Shown piece by piece: positions 1 through 5,790 of a stretch of 24,979 nucleotides of DNA; within the stretch, counting starts at the first letter, position 1; each line of letters begins with the position of its first letter. The stretch comes from SZUA-521 sp041738285 (GTDB lineage: Bacteria > Pseudomonadota > Gammaproteobacteria > Pseudomonadales > Azotimanducaceae). The stretch covers positions 1 to 24,979 of the forward strand of contig JBGSQB010000179.1 in assembly GCA_041738285.1 (NCBI GenBank). Reading direction: 5' to 3'. Below the pieces are notes generated by a model, which was not told the DNA's origin, made no database searches, and saw only the letters and a program-made list of their open reading frames with translations. The position numbers and the translations under genes were made by a program.

Positions 1-257
1 GGCTGCGCCGACGGCATCGCCGGCATCCACGCGGGATCAGATGGGTCGACATCGAAGCGCGGGTTCGCCGCGCACGTTTGCGCCTCGTGACAGCAGGTAT
101 CCACCGTCGGTGTCGGCGCCGCAGGCTCGACATGGCATGGCATACCCTCGGCCGTGGCGATTTCCTGCACGGGCGGGCACATGCATGCGGCGAGCAGCGA
201 TTGCGTGTTGCACATCAACACCAGCAAGGCGGCCACGATGGTCAGTGCGCGTTTCAA
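1..257 (-). CDS. Small Cys-rich exported protein, C-terminus cut by the left edge
   Basis: From a TTG at 257 an open frame runs leftward off the window (85 codons, no stop). It begins LKRALTIVAALLVLMCN and continues through QSLLA-A: a short basic n-region, a hydrophobic core and an AxA-like cleavage region, which is a clear Sec signal peptide. The mature part is small, polar and rich in cysteine, with C-M-C just after the signal, then a lone Cys, then C-C-H and a further Cys. Such spacing suits metal binding or disulfides, but I do not recognise the family. TTG is chosen because the signal peptide starts there. A purine-rich AGGGGA lies at 272-277, 14 nt upstream, which is longer than ideal. 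An alternative GTG at 317 would give an unusually long n-region. A MerR-type-looking promoter lies upstream, suggesting metal-responsive expression (inference). The reading frame is well supported; the function is unknown. Confidence 0.6.
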   Translation of the reverse strand, partial: MKRALTIVAALLVLMCNTQSLLAACMCPPVQEIATAEGMPCHVEPAAPTPTVDTCCHEAQTCAANPRFDVDPSDPAWMPAMPSAQ

Positions 258-295
258 CGGCGGTCTCGCATTCCCCTGACGGGCTACACATCGGC

Positions 296-326
296 ACTGT
301 AGACCTGGGCGCCGCACACGGGTCAA
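296..326 (-). promoter_or_regulatory. Candidate MerR-type promoter (19-bp spacer) for the Cys-rich exported protein
   Basis: Read on the minus strand there is TTGACC (326-321), a 19-bp spacer, and TACAGT (301-296). GACC just after the -35 and GGTC just before the -10 form a short dyad between the elements. Long 19-20 bp spacers holding a dyad are typical of promoters activated by MerR-family regulators such as CueR. The dyad is short, so this is only a candidate. A start near 289 would leave a leader of about 30 nt. Confidence 0.4.
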
Positions 327-484
327 GCGAAGCATTCACATTTCGGGACATTTCGTCACAAAGTGCAGATGGCGCAGTGGGCCTGGGCGGATCGAGGATT
401 AGGTTTGCCCTGTTACCTGGTGCACATAAGTCGCCGGGCAATTGTCCTAGCATCGTCGCGACGGCCACAGACACGGATGCCCGA

Positions 485-925
485 GTGCCCGCCTCGTATC
501 ACATCAATGCCGATGATGAACTCGTTTCGTTGACCATCAACGGCGAGGTGAACCTCGTAGATATCTACGAGTTGTGCCAACGTCTGATTCTGGACCCCGA
601 CTTCTCGCCGCAGTGGCCACAGCTCGCGGATTTGCGGGGAATCTCAATCGACATCAAACCAGGTGCGATGCGGCCGTTCGTGAACTACGCGATTGGTACC
701 TACCGCGCTCATGTCCAGGCCCCGGTGGCGGTCATTTTCGATGGTCACCGTGACGATGCATTCTGCGCGGGCTTGTATCGCTTCATCTGTGCGCTCGGCG
801 TCGCCGAGCTGTTCGATGACTATGCCCATGGCATCAAGTGGCTGCTGGCAAACGGGTGGAGGAATTCGGGGCATCCCGCCCCGCACAACGATCTGGCTAT
901 TGAAACCACCAGATCCCCGCCGTGA
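485..925 (+). CDS. STAS/SpoIIAA-like protein of unknown function
   Basis: A 146-residue soluble protein starting at GTG 485. The frame is open further upstream, but that part is Arg/Ser-rich, low in conserved character and overlaps the leader of the divergent exported-protein gene, so the GTG is preferred (weak GGA about 7 nt upstream). The fold pattern is beta (YHINADDELVSLTINGEV), helix (DIYELCQRLI), a PQLADLRGI strand, and an APVAVIF strand followed by helices ending FDDYAHGIKWL. That order of elements and the D-L-R-G segment resemble the SpoIIAA-like/STAS-like proteins common in proteobacteria, which may act as anti-sigma-antagonist-like or lipid-binding modules. No catalytic motif is seen. 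The last 29 bases overlap the convergent small membrane protein gene. Coding status is good; function is inferred from fold pattern only. Confidence 0.65.
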   Translation: MPASYHINADDELVSLTINGEVNLVDIYELCQRLILDPDFSPQWPQLADLRGISIDIKPGAMRPFVNYAIGTYRAHVQAPVAVIFDGHRDDAFCAGLYRFICALGVAELFDDYAHGIKWLLANGWRNSGHPAPHNDLAIETTRSPP

Positions 926-1004
926 TGGCGCTGACAAACACCCAAAACACATACGGACTGGAGTACGCGACGAATCGCGCAAAGGTCTCGTTGTGGTCAT
1001 TCAT
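897..1004 (-). CDS. Small single-helix membrane protein, 35 residues
   Basis: ATG at 1004 to TAG at 897. The protein has a short polar N-terminus (MNDHNETFARFV), then SSPYVFWVFVSAITAGIWWF forming one transmembrane helix, ending with a single Gln. An excellent ribosome binding site, AGGGAG, lies 6 nt before the ATG; an ATG two codons further upstream sits directly on that site and is less likely. The 3' end overlaps the convergent STAS-like gene by 29 bases. A perfect CTGTGAC-N4-GTCACAG palindrome lies about 40 nt upstream, between candidate -35 and -10 elements. No family is recognised. The role could be that of a small accessory subunit of a respiratory or transport complex, but nothing in the neighbourhood names a partner. 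Support rests on the start signal, the helix and the upstream operator together. Confidence 0.55.
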   Translation of the reverse strand: MNDHNETFARFVAYSSPYVFWVFVSAITAGIWWFQ

Positions 1005-1016
1005 GGACATCTCCCT

Positions 1017-1066
1017 CATGAGGACCCTGCGATCTTTGTAGCCTGTGACGTGGGTCACAGTTAAGG
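1017..1066 (-). promoter_or_regulatory. Candidate promoter of the small membrane protein gene, enclosing the CRP-type palindrome
   Basis: On the minus strand TTAACT (4 of 6 matches to the -35 consensus) is followed after 18 nt by TACAAA (4 of 6 to the -10 consensus) near 1040-1035. The palindrome at 1043-1060 lies between them, a position more typical of repression than of class II CRP activation. Element matches are moderate. Confidence 0.3.
1043..1060. promoter_or_regulatory. CRP/Vfr-type palindromic operator
   Basis: CTGTGAC-GTGG-GTCACAG has perfect 7-bp arms. It contains TGTGA-N6-TCACA (1044-1059), the full core of the CRP/Vfr site. The only gene start nearby is that of the small membrane protein on the minus strand, about 40 nt away. 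On the plus strand there is no gene until after the thiolase end. Confidence 0.6.
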
Positions 1067-1408
1067 GGTTCATGGGGCTTTCTTGTGCCGCATTTGTAAC
1101 GCACGAGCCTGGCGGGGCCGGTCGCCATGGTGGGCGCCGCGCACCGTCAGCGCTCCAGAAAATGAAGAAAATATGGAGGTGATTCGGTTAACACCTTGAG
1201 TTGATTTCTGTTTTTCGAAAAACGCGGAAAACAGCAGAGATCACCGTCTTTCATTCGCCAGATCATGTCGCTATGCTTAATGCCCCACCAGCCGATGCTG
1301 TATGTTTATACAGTGTATTTCTCCTCGGCAGGGCGAACGCACGGCGTGCGGCACGGCTGGTGGGTCTTCCTTCTTTGAAACACCCTCGACACAGTTACCG
1401 ACGCCCAG
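1067..1408. other. Intergenic stretch between convergent genes, AT-richer, with a LexA-type box
   Basis: No convincing protein gene. The part from about 1155 to 1315 is visibly richer in A and T than the flanks. It holds a 14-bp perfect palindrome GTTTTTCGAAAAAC (1210-1223), a short AGGTG/CACCT repeat near 1177-1196, and a LexA-type box (1298-1313). A 39-codon minus-strand frame (1266-1147) begins 32 nt past the box but has no ribosome binding site. It could be an SOS-controlled small RNA or peptide locus, or simply degraded sequence. Confidence 0.4.
1298..1313. promoter_or_regulatory. LexA-type SOS box
   Basis: CTGT-ATGTTTAT-ACAG matches the gammaproteobacterial CTGT-N8-ACAG rule exactly, and 6 of the 8 inner bases match the alternating AT of the E. 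coli consensus. It overlaps TATAAA (minus strand) and TATACA (plus strand), either of which could be a -10. No annotated gene starts beside it. Confidence 0.45.
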
Positions 1409-2551
1409 TTACGGTCCGACGTTGCTCATGACAACGCAACCGCTGGCGCCAAACATTCCGCCAACACCCAGACACAGCGAGATCTCCGCACCCTTCACCT
1501 GCGCGGGTGCAATTCCGCGCAACTGGCGAACGCTCTCCTGCAGCGCATACATCCCGTACATGCCCGAGTGCATGTATGACAGACCGCCGCCGTTGGTATT
1601 GAGCGGCAGCGTACCGCCGGGCCGTGTGTTGCCATCCCAGATGAACCCCGCTGCTTCGCCGCGTTTGCAGAATCCCAGATCTTCCAAGCCGTAGATCGGC
1701 AGGTGAGCAAATGCGTCGTAGATCATCATGTGGTCGACGTCATCGTGACTGATGCCCGCTTCACGCATGGCCGCGGGACCCGCCACGCGAAACGCCCGTG
1801 AGCTGGTCAGATCTTCCATCTGACTGACCATCGGTGTCTCGACGCTTTCACCGCAGCCGATCACGAACACGGGTTTGCTCGGGAAATCGGCAGCCCGATC
1901 GCCGGACGTGAGGATCAACGCACCGCCGCCGTCGGTGACGAGACAGCATTCGAGCAGGTGAAACGGGTACGCGATCATGCGCGAGTCGAGTACGTCCTCG
2001 ACCGTGATTGGATCCTGGTGCGTTGCACGCGGATTCATGCCCGCCCACTCGCGCTGCACCACGGCGACCATCGCGAGCTGCTCGTGAGTCATGCCGAAAT
2101 CTTTCATGTAACGCAGCACCGGCAACGTGAACATCGTCGGCGGTCCCATCGGTCCGAATGGCGCTTCGAACTGACCTGCCAGACTTGCACCGCCACCACC
2201 GGGCCGGAACCCGCCGCGGCCCACGCCGGAACGCCCGCTCTCGCCATGAGTGATGAGCACTGTCTTGCACAGGCCATAGCGAATTGCGGCCACGGCATGG
2301 CGCACGTGAATCATGAAGGAGCAACCGCCAACCGCGGTACCGTCAACCCAGCTCGGCGTGATGCCAAGGTAATGCGCGACCGCCGTCGGCGACTCACCCG
2401 CGGTCGCGACGCCGTCGATGTCGCTCACCTTCAGCCCCGCATCGCGCAATGCGTTCAGCGCCGCATCTGCATGCAGTTGGATCTGACTCATGTGCGGAAT
2501 GCGGCCGAGCTCGGTGGTTTCGGCTGCGCCGACAATTGCGACGGCGCTCAT
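1409..2551 (-). CDS. Thiolase-superfamily protein (SCP-x/lipid-transfer type), possible aldolase
   Basis: A 380-residue thiolase-fold protein of the SCP-x/non-specific lipid-transfer group (acyl-CoA acetyltransferase or Ltp2-like aldolase). It starts VAIVGAAETTELG, has GGCSF at 75-79 where the nucleophilic Cys region lies, NTNGGGLSYMHSGM (318-331) in place of the usual N-GGG-GHP-G loop, and CLGVGGMF (360-367) near the C-terminus. The HDCF motif of true SCP-x thiolases is replaced by YDAF (278-281), so one canonical catalytic position is missing. It overlaps the upstream DUF35 gene by 4 bp (ATGA), so the two are translationally coupled and probably form a complex, as in known DUF35-Ltp aldolase pairs. 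Substrate is probably a CoA thioester; sterol or fatty-acid origin cannot be told. Thiolytic versus retro-aldol chemistry is open. Confidence 0.9.
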   Translation of the reverse strand: MSAVAIVGAAETTELGRIPHMSQIQLHADAALNALRDAGLKVSDIDGVATAGESPTAVAHYLGITPSWVDGTAVGGCSFMIHVRHAVAAIRYGLCKTVLITHGESGRSGVGRGGFRPGGGGASLAGQFEAPFGPMGPPTMFTLPVLRYMKDFGMTHEQLAMVAVVQREWAGMNPRATHQDPITVEDVLDSRMIAYPFHLLECCLVTDGGGALILTSGDRAADFPSKPVFVIGCGESVETPMVSQMEDLTSSRAFRVAGPAAMREAGISHDDVDHMMIYDAFAHLPIYGLEDLGFCKRGEAAGFIWDGNTRPGGTLPLNTNGGGLSYMHSGMYGMYALQESVRQLRGIAPAQVKGAEISLCLGVGGMFGASGCVVMSNVGP

Positions 2552-2964
2552 GACGATGCTCGGGCGGGTCGAAACAAGGGCAACGTGATGTCATCGGATA
2601 GCGGCAGATAGGTCACCTCGAGCGGCATGTCGAGCACCAATGCCTCCGGTGTTTGTGCACACTCGACGACGTTACTCATCATGCGCACGCCCTCATCGAG
2701 TTCGACGATGGCGATGGAGTAAGGACCATCCCAAGCAGGATGGCCACGTTCGTTGATGACGTACGACAGGAGACGGCCACGACCCTTGGCTCGAAACACG
2801 GTGACGTCACGACAGCTGCATTTGGGACAGAATGGCCGAGGTGGAAAGTACACGTGCTTGCATTCATCGCATCGCTGCAGTCGCAACTCCGACTGATTCG
2901 TGCCGTCCCAGAAATGCTGGGTTTCCGGAGTCGGCTGCGGCACCGGTCGAGTCGCCTTCGGCAT
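2548..2964 (-). CDS. DUF35 zinc-ribbon/OB-fold acyl-CoA-binding partner protein
   Basis: A 138-residue protein of the DUF35 family. The N-terminal helix region (TPETQHFWDG) is followed by a rubredoxin-like zinc ribbon with Cys32, Cys35, Cys46 and Cys49 (CDEC...FCPKC), then an OB-fold containing GRGRLLSYVINERGHPAW and YSIAIVELDEGVRMMSNVV. DUF35 proteins bind acyl-CoA and act as obligate partners of thiolase-like enzymes. The gene runs straight into the thiolase with a 4-bp overlap, which fits that role. ATG 2964 is preferred because GAGGGG lies 7 nt before it; a GTG five codons upstream is possible but has no such site. It starts 31 bp after cysQ, so it may be co-transcribed with nudE and cysQ, though the function is unrelated. 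Confidence 0.88.
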   Translation of the reverse strand: MPKATRPVPQPTPETQHFWDGTNQSELRLQRCDECKHVYFPPRPFCPKCSCRDVTVFRAKGRGRLLSYVINERGHPAWDGPYSIAIVELDEGVRMMSNVVECAQTPEALVLDMPLEVTYLPLSDDITLPLFRPARASS

Positions 2965-2995
2965 CGTCCATCCCCTCACAAAGCGTGCGAGTATC

Positions 2996-3823
2996 TCAGA
3001 GCTTCCCTGGATCAGGAAGAATGCGCCACCAGTCGAATGCGCTGTCGGCTACCGCGAGAAATTCCGGATTGAGGAACGACTCTTTGGTGTTGTAGGCGAG
3101 GTTCTCGCGATCGAATGTCCACACCGCACCGCCGGCCGCCACCAGCACCGCATGGGCAGCCGCGATGTCCCACTCGGACGTGGGCCCGAGTCGCGGGTAC
3201 AGATCTGCGCGCCCTTCAGCGAGGATGCACAGCTTCAGCGAACTCCCGACCGGCGTGCGCTCCACCTGCTCGAACTGCTGCTCCAGCGCAATGATGTACT
3301 GCTCGAGCCGTTCACCACCGTGACTGCGGGAGGCGACCACGTCGAGCGTTCGACGACCGGCCATGGATCGCGTGCGCAACGTGGTGATGCCTGTGCTGCT
3401 GTGCTTTTGCGCACGCGCCGCAGCCACCGAGCCAACATAGATCTCGTCACGCACAGGCACACCGACGATCCCGAGCACCGCGCGACCCTGATCGATGAGC
3501 GCGATGTTCACCGTGAACTCGCCATTGCGGTTCACGAATTCTTTGGTGCCGTCGAGCGGGTCGACGAGCCAATAGCGGCTCCATTTGCGGCGCGTTGGCC
3601 AGTCCGGCAATTCCGACTCTTCGGACACGATGGGCAGGTCCGGCGTCAGCTTGCGCAATCCGGCACTGATCACGCGGTGCGAGTTCAGATCGGCTTGAGT
3701 GAGCGGTGATTCATCGTCCTTGGCGTGCACGTCGAAGTCGACGGCATAAACCTTCAGGATCGCGCTACCCGCATCGCGCGCGAGCGCAACCAGCGCGGGA
3801 ATCAGGTCATCGTCGTTGTGCAT
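2996..3823 (-). CDS. cysQ: 3'(2'),5'-bisphosphate nucleotidase CysQ
   Basis: A 275-residue member of the inositol-monophosphatase/FIG superfamily. CysQ removes the 3'-phosphate from PAP (and PAPS), recycling the by-product of sulfate activation in the cytoplasm. Visible motifs are SEES (metal-binding Glu68-Glu69), WLVDPLDGTKEFVNRNGEF with D88-P-L-D91-G-T93, and SEWDIAAAHAVLVAAGG with W218-D219. KEFxxRNGEFTVNIALI is the CysQ-specific version. ATG 3823 is chosen from family alignment; the open frame extends further upstream into nudE but with non-family sequence. GACGAGG lies about 9 nt upstream. It follows nudE after 43 bp; the nudE-cysQ pair is conserved in gammaproteobacteria. Confidence 0.95.
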   Translation of the reverse strand: MHNDDDLIPALVALARDAGSAILKVYAVDFDVHAKDDESPLTQADLNSHRVISAGLRKLTPDLPIVSEESELPDWPTRRKWSRYWLVDPLDGTKEFVNRNGEFTVNIALIDQGRAVLGIVGVPVRDEIYVGSVAAARAQKHSSTGITTLRTRSMAGRRTLDVVASRSHGGERLEQYIIALEQQFEQVERTPVGSSLKLCILAEGRADLYPRLGPTSEWDIAAAHAVLVAAGGAVWTFDRENLAYNTKESFLNPEFLAVADSAFDWWRILPDPGKL

Positions 3824-3866
3824 GAGCAACTGCCTCGTCAATGGAGATAAGTTTGGCGAATCGGCC

Positions 3867-4415
3867 TCACGTGTCGATTTGTCCGAGCCGAAGACTGACG
3901 AGATACAGTGCTGCCAGCGCGCGCGCTTCGGCAAAATCCGAGCGCTGCGACAGCTCGGCGATCCTCGACAACGGCCAGGGCACGACCTCGGGCGGCTCGG
4001 GTTCATCCGCCGGCAAGCGTGCCGGGTAAAGATCCCGCGCCAGCATCACGTTGATTGTGAAGCCCATGTGACCGGGCGAGAGGTTCAAGGACTTCAACCA
4101 TTCGATTCGGCGCGCACCGAGGCCCACCTCTTCCTTCAACTCGCGGTCCGCTGCTTGTTCGAGTGACTCGCCCGACTCCGCCGCGCCCTTGGGCAGGGTC
4201 AGCTGATTCTCGTGGAATCCCGCCGCGTATTCGCGAATGAGCATGACCTCGTCATTGTCATTCACAGCCACCACCATCACGGCCGGTCTACCCACGGCCG
4301 GCATACGCTCGTAGATGCGCTCGACGCCATTGGAAAATCGCAAGTGCAGTTCTTCGATTCGAAACAGTCGCGTCTGCGCAAGCAGGGTCGTGCGCAAGAT
4401 CTGGGGCACGCGCAA
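3867..4415 (-). CDS. nudE: ADP compounds hydrolase NudE
   Basis: A 182-residue Nudix hydrolase that splits ADP-ribose, NADH, Ap3A and related ADP compounds. The Nudix box G77-X5-E83-X7-R91-E-L-K-E95-E96-V-G98 is complete. The N-terminal RLFRIEELHLRFSNGVERIYERM and the later LYP-ArLpaDEPEPPEVVPWPL segment are characteristic of NudE rather than of ADP-ribose pyrophosphatase NudF. The start codon is TTG 4415, with AGGAGA 8-9 nt upstream; the GTG two codons downstream is less well spaced. That ribosome binding site sits at the edge of the inserted MITE-like element (4432-4682), so nudE's promoter is either inside the element or was separated from the gene by it. It heads the minus-strand run nudE-cysQ-DUF35-thiolase. 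Confidence 0.95.
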   Translation of the reverse strand: MRVPQILRTTLLAQTRLFRIEELHLRFSNGVERIYERMPAVGRPAVMVVAVNDNDEVMLIREYAAGFHENQLTLPKGAAESGESLEQAADRELKEEVGLGARRIEWLKSLNLSPGHMGFTINVMLARDLYPARLPADEPEPPEVVPWPLSRIAELSQRSDFAEARALAALYLVSLRLGQIDT

Positions 4416-4431
4416 TGGGAACGTCTCCTAG

Positions 4432-4456
4432 GGAAGCTCTGCATAAGTTACACGAG
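4432..4456 (+). repeat. Left terminal inverted repeat of the MITE-like element
   Basis: Begins GGAAGCTCTGCATAAGTTA and ends CGAG. The first 12 bases are identical to the right end read on the other strand, with 22 of 25 matching overall. Confidence 0.75.
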
Positions 4457-4657
4457 TCGCGTTGCTGCCAGAGTATCGCTCTGCCGCGAAGGCCGAAGGA
4501 TACTCCGGCGCAACCCTGCGGGCCGAGAGCAGGCATGCGCCCGGCTTAGTGCGAATTATGCATTCACGCAATTCGCAGTTGTTGCCACCGCTCGCCTTAC
4601 CGTCGGGTACTGTCTTGGCGATGGCGCTTCGCCAGCCACATGCCTGCTCGCGGCGCG

Positions 4658-4682
4658 CTCGCGGAACTTGTGCAGAGCTTCC
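4658..4682 (-). repeat. Right terminal inverted repeat of the MITE-like element
   Basis: Read on the minus strand it begins GGAAGCTCTGCACAAGTTC and ends CGAG. It differs from the left end at three positions. Confidence 0.75.
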
Positions 4683-4729
4683 CTAGTGGGTTCGCTATCA
4701 TAGCGGCCGACCGAAACAACAGGCTCGCA

Positions 4730-5380
4730 ATGATCGACTGGACTGCAATCGACACGGTGCTGCTCGACATGGACGGCACACTGCTCGATCTCGAGTTCGA
4801 TAACGTGTTGTGGAATCAGCATCTGCCTGACAGATTCGCCGCGCAGCGCGGGTTGTCGGCAGACGCCGCGCGCGATCACTTGTTCAGTCACATGCGGGAC
4901 ACACGTAAGCGACTCGAGTTTTACTGCCTCGATTACTGGGCACGCTTCACGGCCCTCGACATCGTCGCGATGCACCGCGACCTGAAGCATCTCATTCGCT
5001 ACCGTCCGCAGGCGCAGGATTTCATCGCCGGCCTGCACCGGGCCGGCAAGCGTGCGGTACTCGTCACCAACGCCCACCGCACCAGCCTCGATATCAAGGA
5101 CGAGATGACCGGCCTCATCGCCACACTGCACAGGGCAGTGTCGTCACACGACTTCGAGGTACCGAAGGAAGACCCCGCCTTCTGGCAGCGCCTGTTCGAG
5201 CTGGAACCGTTCGACCCGGCGCGCACGCTCCTGATCGACGATAACGCGGAGGTGCTCGACAGCGCGGAGCACCACGGCATCGCCCATCTGCGCACGATCG
5301 CACAACCGGATTCGGCGAGGCCGCCGCGGCAGCAGCTACGGCATCCCGCGGTGGATGATTTCCGGCAGATCATGCCGTGA
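4730..5380 (+). CDS. yrfG: GMP/IMP nucleotidase YrfG, HAD superfamily
   Basis: A 216-residue HAD-family phosphatase close to E. coli YrfG, a purine 5'-nucleotidase acting on GMP and IMP. Motif I is LLDMDGTLLDLEFDN near residue 13, with the nucleophile Asp and the acid Asp. The cap region carries FYCLDYW, motif II is LVTNAH, a PKEDP segment carries the Lys, and motif III is LLIDDNAEVLDSA. The family start MIDWTAIDTVLLDMDG fixes ATG 4730, preceded by AGG 7 nt away. The end overlaps the GTG start of hslR by 4 bp, and the yrfG-hslR-hslO order is the conserved gammaproteobacterial operon. Its promoter region abuts the MITE-like element. Confidence 0.93.
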   Translation: MIDWTAIDTVLLDMDGTLLDLEFDNVLWNQHLPDRFAAQRGLSADAARDHLFSHMRDTRKRLEFYCLDYWARFTALDIVAMHRDLKHLIRYRPQAQDFIAGLHRAGKRAVLVTNAHRTSLDIKDEMTGLIATLHRAVSSHDFEVPKEDPAFWQRLFELEPFDPARTLLIDDNAEVLDSAEHHGIAHLRTIAQPDSARPPRQQLRHPAVDDFRQIMP

Positions 5381-5790
5381 GCGACGCAGGTACCACGCGC
5401 TTGGATCGCTGGCTCTGGGCAGCGCGTTTCTATCGCACGCGCGCCCAGGCCAAACAAGCCATAGAGGGCGGCAAGGTGCGGGTCGCTGGGGCGCGCGCGA
5501 AACCTTCGCGAATCCTTCGCATTGGTGATGAACTGACGATCACGCGCGGGGACGATCAAATGGACATCGGTGTCGTTGGCCTGTCCGAGCACCGCGGCGG
5601 CGCGCCGCAAGCACAACTTCTGTACGCGGAAAGCGCAGCGAGTCAGGCGCGCCGGGCCCAGGAGAAGGAGCAGCGGCGCCTGTCGAAGCACGCATTCATC
5701 GCACCATCTGGACGTCCCGACAAGCGCGACCGTCGTGCGCTGTCGCGCCTCAAGTCCCAAGGTGCGGCAGCCGATGGAGACGGCGCATGA
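5377..5790 (+). CDS. hslR: Heat shock protein 15 HslR, S4-domain ribosome rescue factor
   Basis: A 137-residue S4 RNA-binding protein. HslR (Hsp15) binds free 50S subunits carrying a stalled nascent chain-tRNA and helps recycle them after heat shock. The S4 motif is RLDRWLWAARFYRTRAQAKQAIEGGKVRVAGARAKPSR split over residues about 6-45, followed by the GDELTI strand. The C-terminal part is basic and ends with the family RPDKRDRRALSRLK segment. Start GTG 5377 lies inside the yrfG stop (GTGA), and the stop overlaps the hslO ATG, so all three genes are translationally coupled. Length is normal for the family. Confidence 0.95.
   Translation: MSDAGTTRLDRWLWAARFYRTRAQAKQAIEGGKVRVAGARAKPSRILRIGDELTITRGDDQMDIGVVGLSEHRGGAPQAQLLYAESAASQARRAQEKEQRRLSKHAFIAPSGRPDKRDRRALSRLKSQGAAADGDGA

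Larger units (their letters stand above)
4432..4682. mobile_element. MITE-like non-coding element, IS5-family-like ends
   Basis: A 251-bp element bounded by 25-bp terminal inverted repeats matching at 22 positions and by the tetranucleotide CTAG on both outer sides (4428-4431 and 4683-4686). It lies exactly between the divergent nudE and yrfG starts. It has no transposase and no plausible gene. The interior is full of paired arms: GAGTATC/GATACTC (4471-4477, 4499-4505), GAGCAGGCATG with its complement (4527-4537, 4639-4649) and GCGAATT/AATTCGC (4551-4557, 4570-4576). The ends begin GGAAG and contain ACAAG. From memory these resemble IS5 ends, and IS5-group elements duplicate a YTAR target such as CTAG. 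Without the element and one CTAG copy, the nudE-yrfG gap would be about 60 bp. Confidence 0.7.

Noticed and set aside
37..474. 145-codon minus-strand frame across the left leader
   Set aside because: Composition is low-complexity Arg/Pro/Cys-rich with no family features. It is a different frame of the same strand as the signal-peptide protein, which reads far better.
41..484. N-terminal extension of the STAS-like gene
   Set aside because: Arg/Ser-rich, no fold-like pattern, and it crosses the promoter and gene of the divergent exported protein. The recognisable domain begins just after GTG 485.
1147..1266. 39-codon minus-strand frame after the LexA box as a firm gene
   Set aside because: No ribosome binding site and no recognisable protein features. 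Kept only as part of the LexA-box finding.
4288..4703. Open frames within and across the MITE-like element
   Set aside because: They read through inverted repeats, lack start signals and show no family features; one merely shadows nudE.
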